From: Pristionchus mayeri
Taxonomy: Eukaryota > Nematoda > Chromadorea > Rhabditida > Neodiplogasteridae
DNA: 64,000 bases
Assembly: GCA_036245805.1 (NCBI GenBank)
Contig: BTRK01000006.1
Coordinates: forward strand, 31,252,901 to 31,316,900
Reading direction: 5' to 3'
In this document: one piece after another, positions 22,380-35,151 of the stretch
Numbering within the stretch: position 1 is the stretch's first letter
How the letters are laid out: each line of letters starts with the position of its first letter
Translations under genes and position numbers: made by a program
Notes under the pieces: model-generated
What the model was told of the DNA's origin: nothing
The model's input: only the letters and a program-made list of their open reading frames with translations
Databases searched by the model: none

Positions 22380-25300
22380 ATGCAGACACCTCACCATTCC
22401 ACCTACCTCTCCCACCATCGCCCCTCTCTCAACAATACTGTTCTCACTGACACAGGTATCATACCATCCATGATTGTGAGAGAGAAGTGCTTAGAGTATC
22501 TCGTTATCTTTCCAAGACAGTAATTGTCAGTGAGTGATGTCCACTCTGATCTGTTGCTCTCCCCGTTCGCCCGTTCGTCCACCCTCACTCCTTCCATGCT
22601 CAACAAATACTACGAGGAGGTGATACTTGTTGATGACGTCACGACACTTGCTTATCTCCAGCTCGAGTCTGCTCGTCACATGCAGCGTCTGCAGCGTGCC
22701 TCTACTTCTGCGGAGATGCGCGGTGCGATGGGCGGAGTCTCGTTGATGTCCGCTCCTCGTTTGTCGACGGGCGCCGACTCGCGTCTCTGTGGCAATGGAG
22801 GGAGTGGTACAGCCTATGCGTATCCCCCATCCACATACGGAGGAGGATCGACGGGAGCCACTTCCAGTCCCAGAACCAGCCCCTGTAAGCATTTCTTGAT
22901 TCATTTATGATAGGAAGGGAGAGGGGGGGGATTGACACACTGACTGGTTGATATCTTGCAGGTTCGTTGTCTCTCTCGTCCATGTCTCTCTCTCCGAGTG
23001 GAGATGGTCGGTATAGTGCAATGAGCAACAGCCTTTGCGAGAGGGGTTCCTCTGCTGTTAGCGGCCTCCATCAGAGCTGCAGCAGCAGCTCCGCCGTCGC
23101 CGCCGCTAATGGTTAGTACTTGTTACTTGAGCGTAGAAGACTACCAACCTCCAGTCCCTCCTCCCGATCTATTTATTGCGTTTCTTACATACATGGGCAG
23201 ACTTTGCTGCTGAGTTTAAAATCCTGGAGGGTGCCCACTAGTTCAGCCACAAAACGGGCAGGGTTTACAGAAGCTGGTTCACTACAATTTTAAAAAGTAT
23301 TATGGGCATTATCCGACGATCGGGAGGGTCTTGCTGCTAGCAGCAATTATACCCACGTTTGGTTTCTTAGGTTCAAGCTTTGATTACGGATCTGCGAAGG
23401 CTCCTTCATCTTAGGTTCATGACTAAAATCCAAAGAGGGCGTTGTTTAGTAAGCTTCTAGGAAACATTGTTCGTTGTAATGGTATTGGTGATTTGAGCTC
23501 TGCTGGGTGGTACTCCGCATGCTCCGTCGCCCCCAATGGAATGCACGATGGAGTATCTGGCTGATCTCGTGAAGGAGAAGAAGCAGCTGGAGATCTTCCC
23601 CCATGCATTCAATCACGTCGAGAGACTCGTCGATGAAGGTGAGCAGGAGAGTGAAATTGAGTTGGGAATTAGAAGAATGACCATGCAACTATGCATGTCC
23701 TCATTACCGTAATAGCGTACTTCACATTGTGCAAGATATGTTGCTATATTTTGCTGATTGCAAAATAACTGTTAAAAAAAGGAGAAAAATAAGACATGAT
23801 GAATTCACTTACTCGTGGGACGGAGTGCGAGAGCGGTTCTCTCACTCATTCTCCATGGATTCGCTGGATGGATGCATGGATGCATGGATGGATCCGCTGT
23901 GACCCCTGATGACGACATCTCGGACATCTCTTCCTTCCTTTCACACGAAAGAGACGATGAACAGCCACTGCCGTGCAGCACTACCAGCCTGCTGCTGCGA
24001 CAGGGATTGGGCCACTTCAAGTCCTACTCTACTCTCATCCTCAACCATTCACATGCATCGGAGAATTGTGGAGCCAATGCCGAAACCGGAAGTGGGACCG
24101 GGGAAGCAACAAGACTGGAAATAACTTCCGAATTGAATGCCGATCCCTACCCGAAATCAGCTGCAAAGCCGATGAGCCTGCTCGACCTGAAGATGTCCCC
24201 ACTATCTTTAGGTTATCATCTACGTGATTGTGTATTTCTTTTTGGGGGAAAGCGTTGTTAAAATTAGTACCGTTATTTATCTTCCATTGGTGTTACATGT
24301 GTGGGATTGTTGTTGGATGAGCTCTGTTTATTTCTTATTAAGTGAAGTAAGAATGGAGATACTGTTGCAGAGATCAATCGTGTTCGACTGTCTCTCTTCC
24401 AGTGTGATTTCGCCACCGACGACCTCCATCTCCCCGAACCAGAAGTGAGAAAAGCAAGGGAGGGGAGAATTATTGATTACCCCTTCCAGGGTGAAGTAGT
24501 GACGATTACGGAGAAGTTGTACGTGCCTCGTCGTGAGTACCCCGAGGTGTGTCTGCCGATTATGACATTGACTTATCCATATCTCAATAATTTAATGACC
24601 ATAATTGCAGTACAACTTTGTGGGTCGCATTCTGGGTCCTCGTGGGATGACTGCGAAGCAATTGGAGCAGGAGACGGGATGCAAGATCATGGTGCGAGGA
24701 AAGGGATCGATGAGAGACAAGAGAAAGGTAGGAGAAGGGAGGGGAGGGGAGGAGTAGGAGAGGGATGGAATGTGCAGGAGGAGGCTAATCGTGGCAAGCC
24801 TAACTGGGAGCATTTGGACGACGAATTGCACGTGCTCATTCAGGTGGGAGCAAATGCATTGGATTAGACCTCAATTGTCGGATAGGTTGGAATATGTGAA
24901 TTGTAGTGCGAAGACTCGGCGAATCGGGCTGCAGTGAAGATGCAGGTTGCTGCTGAACACGTGAAGAAGCTGCTCATCCCTGCGGTTAGTGAGAGGGGAT
25001 TGGATTGATAGATTGAGAGAGGAGAGGAGGAGAGGGATGCAATTGCAGCCAGAGGGAACAGACGAGCTGAAGAGGAAACAGCTAATGGAACTGGCCATCA
25101 TCAATGGCACCTATCGTCCCTTCCACGGAAAGCAGACGAATGGTGAGGAGAGGGGGGGGGGGGGTTCGTCCTTGTTCCGTCTAGCAGATACTGTAGGTTG
25201 ATTGCTTGATTGCATGTTGTCTGTGTATTGGCAGGGACGGAGTCTGACTCCGATGATGATTGCCTATCTTGTAGTGAATGGTCCCTCGTTGATCACGGGC

Positions 25301-27133
25301 CGACAAACTCAATTTGTGCACGTGAATAGAGCCGTCTTTCATCCTTATTCAAGAAAAGGAATCGATATGGCGACGACGTCACCACAGGTGCATCCTCATT
25401 GGAGGGGACTAGAGGAGTGACTGGGGAGTCTGCAGTTGTCGATGCGACTGCAGCAGCCATGGCATCCTCCTGCTGCAGCCACCCCGCAGCCAGGCAACAT
25501 CTTCGCCCCGCGCTTTTGAAGAGAAGAAGCTGGTCTCTGCCCCCCCCCCCCTTCCTCCCTAAGAAGACTCATATGTACAAAGCACCCGACACACTCCCTA
25601 TCATGGCGTCCTTCTAACACCTCTACCGCGTCCAACGGCGATAAATGTTGTAGTGAAGATACGAGTGTCGAGCATTCGGAAAGCTAAATGTCCCCAAACA
25701 TACATTAAAAGAATAATAGTGTGAGGAACTATCTGTGTGAATATCTTAACTATCCGTTGTGCCCCTGCAGGTCCTCTGGAGCAGTCTCGTCTGCTGTCGA
25801 TGGTGTCTCAGAACGGGCTTCGTTCCTCTATCTACTCGGTGTCGCCCGGAGGTATTGGACGTCGCTTTTCAATGTGCACACATCCACGCACTGTGTGGGG
25901 GAGGGGGCTATCCTTTACCCCTTAAGGCAGTATGAGTGTGCATTCAATGGAACTACATCGACTTGGCTAGACATGCTTAAAGCTGTGAAATAACGTGTAT
26001 CATTATAGAAACTTCCATTACAGAACTCATTGGTTATTAAGTCGGTGATTGATTTGGAACACTTTTTTTTCTCCCACTTGAGAGTTCTGAAATCAGCCGT
26101 TCTAAATTGGTGCACCCTGCAAGTTGGAATTTGCTTGATTTGAGCTGCTCAAAGATTGGAGGTTGTGTAATCCATTGGTTTAAGGATCTCCTCTACACAA
26201 CTCGAGTGTGATGCATCCCTCACTCGGATTCCCCTCCATCTCCTCGACGGGAATCGACTTCTCCACCGTCATGAAGTACGGTAGAGGGATACGGTAGTGA
26301 GATAAGGGTATAAAGGCGGATCGGATAGATGGTGTGATGTTCCATGTTGTCCCTAATCCTGATTCTAAGTTGGGATATTTCCTTTTTAGTTGAATCCCAC
26401 TTTGAGGTTGGGATTCCAGAAATCGTTCAGTTCGTCCATAGAAATGGTCATTTTAGAACTCTACAGAAGGTAAAAAATATATTGCTCCAAATTCTTCACT
26501 GACTTCAAATATGAATAGTTCTAAAATGATAGACCCCGTTCTAAGTTGGGATCAAGCAATTCCCGAAGTTGCTCGCCAGCTGGATCCCAACTTGGAAACA
26601 GCCTTTCCTACTTGGGTGTGCCCATCAAAGATCATTGAAATGATGTACCTGTTATTACAGTCAGTCGTTGCTCGATTCGTTCATCTCTACGTACAATCTC
26701 GGCTCGTCTGCTGGATTGGGCGGAGGAGCGGCCAGTTCGATCGGAGGTATAGAGGGCGAAGAAATGAGAAGGGATACTCCTTCCGAAACCCTGCCAGACA
26801 TTCCAAGACCAGTAGTAGTCCCTTGTGAGTGTGTGTACATGATTCATCTCCGAATTGACTACGAACGATTGAGACTGACTGGGCTTCAGGAGAAGTGTCA
26901 TGAAAGCAATAATTAACTTTTTAAAATTATCATTTATTCTTACAATTGTTGAAATAGCAAAGTGGTTGTTCAACTTGGTAACAAGGCCATTTGTTTAAGG
27001 GACGTCTTTCAATGGGGCGACATCGTCCTCTCCTCTCTCTACGGTCACTTCTCCCACGGTGACTGATCATCCCGGAGGTGCCTTTGGTTACGGGAGTGGA
27101 GCCAACTCCAGCTATCCTGCAAGTCTGCTCCAG
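22380..27133 (+). CDS. asd-2: STAR family KH-domain RNA-binding protein (ASD-2/GLD-1 group)
   Basis: Exons: 22380-22455, 22531-22884, 22962-23111, 23498-23638, 24371-24444, 24490-24546, 24611-24727, 24778-24843, 24907-24984 and 25049-25142. Then either 25771-25925 (stop) or 25771-25873 joined to 26661-26824 and 27000-27133. Domains in order: a Ser-rich N-terminus; QUA1 dimer region ([20 protein letters not shown]); maxi-KH with [19 protein letters not shown] carrying the GPRG loop and [11 protein letters not shown]; and QUA2 ending [13 protein letters not shown]. The STAR fold recognises ACUAAY-type RNA sites. ASD-2 regulates splicing and GLD-1 regulates translation in nematodes. The symbol marks the closest group, not proven orthology. 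C-terminal exon choice is uncertain, and alternative ends are likely. Confidence 0.85.
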
Positions 27134-28594
27134 GTACAGTATCACAAGAATGGGAAACGATAGTTAGTTGAGAAAACAAAAGTTTCCTTAATATTCAGGT
27201 TTGGATAAGGAAAGACGTTATAGTTCCCTTTGGCTCGTAATGTCACATGACCCTTTCTAGAATAGCTCTGATTTCCGAGTGGCTTGGATACATAGAGTAA
27301 TGTGTATATTGAGTCTCTGCCTGCGGGTCTCTTCGACTCTTCGTCCCTTATGTGAGTGCATCCAGTGATCTGGCGAGCATCGATCGGCACACGGGCACAA
27401 TACATCCACAGAGTATCTTTCCTATTCCCTGTTCGTGCCCGGTACCTCTGCTATTATTGATCGATCGATCTTCCTCTTCTGTGAATAGTCTTGCTTCCCC
27501 TGCTTTCCTATCATTCGGTCCAAAATCGATGCCAATTTTAATCTTTATCTAAATGTCGACGTTGTCACCTGTCAAATAGTCAAAGTTCCTTCTTTTTGAG
27601 CAACAGCCTTTGGACCTGTTGAAGTTGAATTTATCGCATATATCCCCCTTTTCATATTTTCATAATTATTTACGCTTTTTAGCCTACGTTTGTCCGCTAA
27701 TGACTACTTCTCCCAATCCTACATTATCCCGAATACTGTAGCTACCTACCGGCTAGAATATCGGTTGATCGGCTTGCTTTGCGCATGTTTACGCGGTTAA
27801 CCTCTACTTGCATGATCGGTGATTAATTATTTCCTGTGATCTACCGGTATTTCCGCATATATCACTGTCGCATCAATAGAATAATTGATAATGACCCTCT
27901 TACGGATAGATGCCCTATAATTTAATCCTCAAGTATAATTTAATAATCGTTATCTTATATCATTTCCCTATTCCGTATCATAATTTAGAGGCGCTCTATC
28001 ATACCCTAAATGACCCCAACCTCTTTTTACGTTTGCATAGATAATGTTGCTCTACCAGTTACTCAATAATTTTTGCTGACACAAACTTACGTGCTCATCA
28101 GGTACTCATAATTAAATTTCCTAGTTGCTATTTTTTCCTTCTCGAATCTTCTAGAGTATGTACTTCATAATATGGATGTATTTTCCTAATTAGTAATGTT
28201 GATTTTTTTCTGTTTTCGTACCCCCCCCCCCTTCTCTCTCCCTCCCCACTCCCACAGCTTGTTAGCTATCAGAGTCGTATGTCGTGCAGTGGAAACTCCG
28301 CCTACTTCGTAAACCTCCCTCTTCACCCGACCCGCCCGCCCTTTTGACGCTGTCAAATAGCATGTCACTGTGACTGTCGAGGCCAAAAGGTCGACCCCTA
28401 TTGTTTCCATACCCACCTCGCTCCTGTATGACAATGTTGTCCTTTCTAATGAAATAAAGTGTTTTGAAAAATATTTTTTTCTTTCTCTTTGAAGGAATTG
28501 CATGCAAGAAACACATCTGCTTGGGATTGATTTCACAATGACTAGCGGCCTAGAGGTGGCTTTTTTTCATCTCCCGGGTTTGATCGGGTACGAC
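27134..28594. other. 3' flank of the STAR gene, no further gene seen
   Basis: A short open exon-like piece at 27199-27240 could end the long STAR isoform. The rest is AT-rich with a poly-C tract near 28220 and no supported exon. Confidence 0.4.
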
Positions 28595-28660
28595 TTCCTC
28601 TCCTATCTCTAGGACCGTCTCTTCCCTCGCTCTTATCTCTAGGACCCCTCATCTCATATC
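28595..28660. repeat. short dispersed copy of the GA-rich minisatellite unit
   Basis: Three units of tatctctaggacc-type sequence on the plus strand are the complement of the ggtcctagagata unit that makes up the array at 49560-50750. They abut the stop codon of the next minus-strand exon. Confidence 0.7.
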
Positions 28661-28904
28661 TCAAGGATCCTCAGAGATACTCAGTGCTCCGCACGAACTT
28701 GGCACGATGCCAAGAAAGGGAGCCTGCGATCTGTCTCCTCCCCCTGAGAGACGAGATGCCTGAATCTGCCTCTTGGCTTCCATCAATGCATCCCCAGTGT
28801 AACTGCTCCTCCTTATAATCCGATCACTGAATGAATCGTTGATCCCCGAATCCTGAATACTGAAAGCCAGGAATGGTCCCCCCCCTTTCCCCGACTTGTT
28901 CTTC
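28661..28904 (-). CDS. candidate C-terminal exon, unidentified
   Basis: After acceptor gtttccag the minus strand is open for 80 codons to TGA. It includes SIQDSGINDSFSDRIIRRSS and MEAKRQIQASRLSGGGDR, which read as genuine protein. It enters in phase 2 with a Lys-Asn-Lys start. The exon at 33783-33944 also enters in phase 2 with Lys-Asn-Arg after a similar acceptor, so the two may be alternative or duplicated exons of one gene. Family unknown. Confidence 0.4.
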
Positions 28905-29250
28905 CTGGAAACCCCTTTACAGGAGGATTGACAGCAACACCTCTCGAGTCGGCGCGGGCAATGACGAAGAGGGCGCTCTCTCACTTCATTGTGCTTTCTC
29001 ACTCGTTGCCTGTGCGGCAGGGTCAACGTTGAATACCTAAAAACAACCATAACTCGGTTCCTAACATAGATAACAAAAACCGGAATTTCGAAAATGTGTT
29101 ACTGTTTAAAATTGTCTCAAAACTATGTTGTCGGTTTGGGCTGGCTATATTTGCTGTTACTTCTCCTTTAATATTGTAATTCAAAAGTTCACAAATTTAT
29201 GCAGAAATTCTTACATCTTACATGAGTAGTATCGGATTTACATAAAGTTC

Positions 29251-29485
29251 TTAAAGTTACCGGACGAGGATAAAATCGACCCCCTATTTTTTGTCCTCCA
29301 TTGAATAGCCGATGGCTGAATTAGTTGAGAATGAATATACGAAAATGCTAAAAATCAATAATAGCCTCAAGGGAAAGCCGGAAATGATCAGCGTAATCCC
29401 GCGCTCTCTCACTTTTGCATACTCTCTCGTACACGCGACGAGATCAGGGTCAGATCAGGGTTTCGTCCTCGTCCGGTAACTTTAA
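29251..29485. mobile_element. TTAA MITE with AGTTACCGG ends
   Basis: Begins TTAAAGTTACCGGACGAGG and ends with the inverted sequence and TTAA. The interior shares blocks (gcgctctctcacttttgc, atgatcagcgtaatccc) with the element at 46314-46553 inside the ALG5 gene, in the opposite orientation. A degenerate relative is near 56550-56780. Confidence 0.8.
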
Positions 29486-29553
29486 AAGACGACTAACAGC
29501 TAATCTAGCCAGCACACACTGACAACATAGTTTTGAGACAATCGTAAGCAGTA

Positions 29554-30081
29554 CAGTCCGGTCAGATCCCTACATGAAAACGGGACTCCCCGGGAGTCCC
29601 CGGATGTCCCCCCGTGTCCCCCCGCTATTTTGCGGCTCGGGCAGAGAAAGAACTAATTCGAATTTTTGGTTTTCATACTCAGGAGGTCCTTTCCGATCGA
29701 TTGGCATATAATTCATAAATTCATAAATTTGCGATAAATAGTAATTTAATTTTGAAAATCAATGATAATTACTCGGAAACGAAGAAGTACGGTAGTTAGC
29801 TAGATGGACCCAGAGCCGGACCGGAGAATGTGCAAATTATCTACCGTAGTTCTTCGTTTCCGATTAATTATCCTTGATTTTCAAAATTAAACTACGATTT
29901 ATCGCAAATTTATTAATTTATGAATTATATGCCAATCGATGGGGAAGGACCTACTGAGTCTGAAAACCAAAAATTCGAATTAGTTCTTTCTCTGCCCGAG
30001 CCGCAAAATGGCGGGGGACACGGGGGGACATCCGGGGACTCCCGGGGAGTCCCGTTTTCATGTAGGGATCTGACCGGACTG
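29554..30081. mobile_element. 528-base palindromic MITE with TA/CAGT ends, copy 1
   Basis: TA then CAGTCCGGTCAGATCCC at the left and the inverted sequence then TA at the right. The arms pair throughout, including a GC-rich stretch (gggactccccgggagtcccc), and meet near 29815. It is the same length as the copy at 38350-38877 and differs from it by few bases, with the central loop reversed. Confidence 0.9.
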
Positions 30082-30188
30082 TAGCACATTTTCCAAATTC
30101 CGGTTTTTATATCTCTGTTAGGAACCGAGTTATGGTTGTTTTTAGGCATTCAAATTTGACGCTGCCTTTATAGTAGTTAGAATATGGA

Positions 30189-31696
30189 TATCAGTGCGTT
30201 CGTCTAAGAATCGCACACCAGAGGGAGCAGGTAAAAGAGGCACTTTGGGTTTTTCCAAGAATCTGATACCCATATGGGTCCTGCTCCGATTCCACTACTA
30301 CATGTGACCAGCAACAATTAATTTGCATAATTGCGCGTGTGATAAGTTCGACTAATCCAGTCGTTTTTCGATCATATCTCGGGTAAATGGGGCTCAAATC
30401 AAACGAAAACCTGTATTTAGACTAATCTAGATGTGCTGAATCCGCCCATGTTATTGGTTTATGCAAATTCAAAATTTGAATTTTTCATAGAATTTTCAAC
30501 GATTTTTTAAAAAATTACAAAAAACATATATTTTCAATTTTTTGAAATGTGGTTGAACTTGATGGTAGGTACCTCACAAAAAAATTTCGTCTTAAATTTC
30601 GGGGACCCTGATATGCTAAGACCGTAAAAACGGGGAATTTCCTTTAGAGGGAAACCCTTCATTCCGACCTGCTCGCCCGGCCCGTGCGGTCAGAAATAAA
30701 GTGGAAAATTGGATTGTCGTTGTTGCCATTCTTGTCCATTCCGAAATAGTCTATGCACAAAGTCATTCGTGGTATAATGGATAACCATCTGTCAATTCTT
30801 TTGAAAGTAGCGAGTTCAATGTCGCATTTTGCCCGCTGTGTTTTGCTACCTCCCCAATTCCGATTGAAGAAGTTGCAATGCAGAGCGTTTTGGCTGCCAT
30901 ACTACAGTAGATGTTTGAGACAATCGGTGAGGGTAATACAACAAAATATGTTTCTATTCATCGTGGGATGTAAATATTTCTATGCCTAAAGACTACATTC
31001 ACAAGTCCTTTGGACGACTCTTTCTAACTTGCCATTAATTTCGCTTTTAAATGCGCCCAGCATGTTTCAATCGGAATTGGGAAGGTAGCAAAACATAGCC
31101 GGCAAAATGCGACATTGAACTCGCTACTTTCAAAAGAATTGACAGATGGTTATCCATTATACCAAGAATGACTTTGTGCATAGACTATTTCGAAATGGAC
31201 AAGAATGGCAACAACGACAATCCAATTTTCCACTTCATTTCTGACCGCACGGGCCGGGCGAGCAGGTCGGAATGAAGGGTTTCCCTAATTTTTTTGTGAG
31301 GTACCTACCATCAAGTTCAAATACATTTCAAAAAATTGAAAATATATGTTTTTTTTGTAATTTTTTTAAAAATCGTTGAAAATTCTATGAAAAATTCAAA
31401 TTTTGAATTTGCATAAACCAATAACATGGGCGGATTCAGCACATCGAGATTAGTCTAAATCCAGGTTTTCGTTTGATTTGAGCCCCATTTACCCGAGATA
31501 TGATCGAAAAACGACTGGATTAGTCGTACTTATCACACGCGTAATTATGCAAATTAATTGTTGCTGGTCACATGCAGTAGTGGAATCGAAGCAGGACCCA
31601 TATGGGTATCAGATTCTGGGAAAAACCCAAAGTGCCTCTTTTACCTGCTCCCTTTTTTCAGAGGATTATGCGGTTCTTAGACGAACGCACTGATAT
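30189..31696. mobile_element. palindromic element with TATCAGTGCGTTCG ends
   Basis: The ends TATCAGTGCGTTCGTCTAAG and its inverted form, with TA beyond, enclose arms that pair inward to a centre near 31000. The same terminal sequence is used by the element at 39688-41276, whose interior is different. A tRNA-like segment lies in each arm (30766-30826, and inverted at about 31105-31170). Confidence 0.85.
30766..30826 (+). pseudogene. tRNA-like segment in a palindrome arm
   Basis: TGGTATAATGGATAA resembles the A box region of Arg/Gly-type tRNAs. GAGTTCAATGTCGC follows at T-arm spacing, one base away from a good B box. The opposite arm carries the inverted copy near 31105-31170, so either arm could be transcribed if the boxes work. 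Confidence 0.5.
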
Positions 31697-33047
31697 GGAT
31701 GATTAGGGTTGTGTGTAGCGGCAGGGGGAAACAGACTGAATGAACGACAAATATGCGAGAGTCTTGTCTGTCTCGAGGAATCCTAACTGAACGGACTAAG
31801 CTAGCACTGACGGAAGTTCTTTCCCAAGTCACTAATCCCAGTAAGTGGTCCCGTAGCTAGATGGCTGAGGCTTGTATTCGCGAGATCACTAAGACGGGCG
31901 GAACATCTCATTTATCGGGCGATACAGCACTCAGCCTCTCTGAGTGAGGTCATACAACCTAACTGAATCTCTGGCGGGTGGTACTTGCTGGATGAGGGAG
32001 AGGGAGGAGTGCGTAGATGGTAGCGAGATATGGGAAACCGAGTGGACGAGAGGAAGGAAGCTACTTACGAGGTATAACACTCCTGCACAGGCAACGAGTG
32101 AGAGAGCGCCCTCTCATTCGTCATTGCCCGCGCCGATTTGAGAGGTTTGCTGTCACTCCTGCTTTAAAATTGCGATAACATTCCAAATTATTAATGAAGA
32201 ACCAGAATATATACAAAAGGATATCAATACTTTATTAGAGTAAATGCAGAGACAAATCAATAGTTTATATATCATGGATTGATCATCTTATGTACGTACT
32301 CGTTAAGATTTACAGATAAGAGTGATTACGCGCGCCTGACGATCAGTTCTGCGAGTGAATCATTTTTTTTACACAGGAAGTCTTATTGAAATACATTACT
32401 TACCCGTTCCGAATGGAAGATTGCTATTTCGCAATTGATCTTCAGTAAAGTGAAACCGAGGAAGAGGCTCTGAAAGAAAGAAATGAGAAGCATTTCACTC
32501 GAATCAGTATTAGGCACAGTGTACATTGAAATGATCCCGTTTTAAGAATCGAAGAGATTGGCCGTTGATTCGAAACGACGTCATTCGAAAGTTCTCTCGT
32601 GTGCTCCCACCACGAGAACATCAAGATTCGACGTGACGCTGTTAATCATCAGTGGCTTTCACAAATTGATTTACAATAATATAAGGGGGGTGCGTTATTC
32701 GAAATAGCATGTCTGAACTCTTTTTTCGGCTAAGCAATGGTTGAACAGGGTAATTCTGTTACAAAGGCGAAAAACTAGTTCACATTTTTTGGTCTAACGG
32801 TTGAACTCCCAAAGCGGTGAATTTTCTTCCCTTCGCACGGTTAAACTGTTGCAAGAGCCATGGGTGAATTTTGTTCACCCATTACAAAAACATGTCCAAG
32901 ATGAAACTTGATTTTTTCATGAATCAGTTCAGACTTGCTATTTCGAGTAACGCACCCCCATTATATGGTTGATGACTAATATACCAGTCCGAATCCGCTT
33001 CTTTGAAGAGTAAAGTGCATCGATGTATTCTAAATTTGCTTATAGAT
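31697..33047. other. intergenic, repeat relics
   Basis: Holds a palindromic element at 32680-32966 (listed). Around 32080-32145 is a segment that matches, in inverted orientation, 28925-29030 (cggcgcgggcaatgacgaa and gcgctctctcac blocks). No exon is supported. Confidence 0.45.
32680..32966. mobile_element. small palindromic MITE
   Basis: Left end ATAAGGGGGGTGCGTTATTC with tcgaaatagcatgtctgaact, and the inverted form (gttcagacttgctatttcga, then gtaacgcacccccattata) at the right. The interior is GGTTGAAC-rich and unpaired. Confidence 0.75.
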
Positions 33048-33944
33048 TTATTTTCCACCTGTAATAATTTTCTCACTGTGCGCCGGTTTGAACCAGAACC
33101 ACTCGATGTCCGATCGGAAGTGAGGTGGTTCAGGCTTGATAGAAGGCCTTCCATCCATTGATGATGTCTTCGGAATGGCAACTGACTGTCTCTCCTGCAA
33201 TGCACATGATTCAAGCCCTCTCGTTTCCACTTTTTTGCAGAGGAAAGGAATCCATAAAATCCTCATCACACAATATCCCCATTAGAATCTCGCCGTCGAT
33301 TTTATGCAAACCTTGAGGCAGGCAGTCTTATCAGGGACAGATCTAATGGCGATGCTCTTCTTCTTCCGGAGGGAGGCCAAAGGAGCAATAATTCCTGCCG
33401 ACGATGGAAAACTACGTGATGATGATCTGCATTATTTTTCATCCTTGTCGGGTAACTTTAAAGAAGGAGTAAACTCAAAATTCAGTTTTTGAAGCTATCA
33501 TATGCACTGCCTAGAGCTCCACAACGATAAGAAGCTCCGAAATTTTCACATTGATATCTCCATTCCGAACAGTTATATCTAGTTGGCTGGGAGCCAGATC
33601 AGGGAAAGCTTAGGGAAGGGGCGAGATAGCACGCGACTTGAAGAGAGTGCGTCCCTAGGTGAAACATATTCCAACCGGGCGCGCGTTTGCATTTACTCCT
33701 CCTTTAAGGGCAATATAGATGTATATGTAAATAGTATACGTATATAATAAAATTATAAAATTAGAATAAGCATATTAGCAACCTGTAGGTGGCTGATCTC
33801 CTGATTGAGTTGCCTGCTACGGCGTGAAATTGTTTGGATGGAGATGGCGCGATTCTTCTCGGAGGAGCAAAGGGAAGGGACGAAAGAAGACTGCTCGAGC
33901 TTCCATACAATGTATTATTCCGTCCTATTTCTCCACGGTTCTTC
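33048..33944 (-). CDS. C-terminal exons of an Arg/Ser-rich protein, family not recognised
   Basis: Three minus-strand exons with agreeing phases: 33783-33944, 33312-33426 and 33048-33194, ending TAA. They encode about 140 residues, basic and Ser-rich, with SSLLSSLPFAPPRRIAPSPS, ASLRKKKSIAIRS and a Trp/Phe-rich end (DIEWFWFKPAHS). The first exon enters mid-codon, so the 5' part is missing. It could lie beyond the palindrome at 35152-37613. A TTAA MITE sits in the intron between the first two exons. No known domain is visible, and the exon at 28661-28904 may belong to the same gene. Confidence 0.5.
33458..33707. mobile_element. TTAA MITE in an intron
   Basis: Left end TTAAAGAAGGAGTAAACTC, right end TTTACTCCTCCTTTAA. 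It shares the AGAAGGAGT tip with the tRNA-bearing MITEs at 886 and 59941 but has no tRNA-like interior. Confidence 0.65.
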
Positions 33945-35151
33945 CTTGGAAGAATCGAACCTCAACCATCAAAATTTAACTGGTATTTCAAACAAATTCA
34001 TCGTATTTTTAGCGATGAAATGGCTTATTTGCAATTCTCAAGATGGGAAATGTCTCACTCCTATATAGGAGCGAATCAACGCCAATGAAACTCAGAACAA
34101 CCAGATACAAACGCATTTCTGAAATTGTAATTTTCAATTATCATTAAAGGCGGACTGAAAGCAAAACAGCTCGATTCGATGCGCACAATGAAGATTGAGA
34201 GTGCGCTATCTCATTTCATTGTGCTCTCTCATCCCGTTGTCTGTTGTCTGTAGGTCGGATGATAACGCATCGTATTAGAACCAAACGATAGTCTCAAAAT
34301 TGTGTTGTCAGAGTTTCGACTGGGTAGATTTAAAGTCAGCCCCCCCCCCCATCTCGGAGTTGTCTTCTCGGAGATCTGGTTATTTTCCGCTTTTTAAAAA
34401 TGTTTCAGCTCAAAATTGAAAGATGTTACGATATTTTGAACTTTGTGATAACCGATAGCAGGTGTTCAGACAGTTTTGCAATTATGGCCCCTAAACTTCA
34501 ACGGATAGTAACTATCTGGCCGTTAGGCACGAGTACCCTGATAATTAGGTGGAGATAGGAACAGTTAGAACATTTTGTGAAAGGATGTCTCTAGTGTATA
34601 CATTCTCTCAGAAGACACGTGACCAGTCGAGATAAGCACCCCCTATTGAGGGATTATGGAAGGACTAACGTAGTATTCTATGATAGTATTTTAAAATGTT
34701 AACATAATTTCGCAAATACATATTTGAATTATATTTTTTAGAACGGCATTATGGCTGTTTTTGGGATTCAACGTTGACCCTAAATCACAGGTTACGGGTG
34801 AGAGAGAGTTCACACATTTCTCATTGCACGCATCGAATGAAGATGTTTTTCCATCAATCCTCCTTTAAAAAAGACAATATATGATAATTGTGGTCTTCCA
34901 GTGAAATCTAATATCCGATATGTATTGTAAGTTCACGGAGCGATGAGTGCATGGTGCAGAGGATGGATCTCTCTCATCCGCTCTCGCGTCACATAAAGGA
35001 TATCACAATGAGGACAGCTTGTGCTGCATTTAAGGAAAACAGAACAATAGATAGATATGAACACATGCTCTATTTCAAGTTTCTGGATTACAAAAAGTCA
35101 AGAAAAACTAGCATACGGTAAAATATAGTATTGATAATAGTATATAACACG
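33945..35151. other. non-coding, repeat fragments
   Basis: Contains a piece near 34290 related to the inverted pair at 29113/29540, and gagagtgcgctatctcat-type text shared with 28970-29000. A C run lies at 34340. No exon is supported. Confidence 0.4.

Larger units (their letters stand above)
29035..30160. mobile_element. outer palindrome holding two nested elements
   Basis: The left arm (aacaaccataactcggttcc, then aaaaccggaattt) at 29040-29100 pairs with the right arm at 30090-30155. A second inverted pair, around gtctcaaaactatgttgtc at 29113 and 29540, encloses the TTAA element at 29251-29485. The Tc1-like MITE at 29554-30081 fills the rest. Confidence 0.75.

Noticed and set aside
22527..22904. 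125-codon minus-strand frame
   Set aside because: It lies opposite STAR exon 2, whose plus-strand reading joins in phase to the rest of a recognised protein.
23100..23275. Possible alternative STAR exon reading [13 protein letters not shown]
   Set aside because: It stops after 13 codons and has no donor. The exon at 23498 fits both phase and family sequence better.
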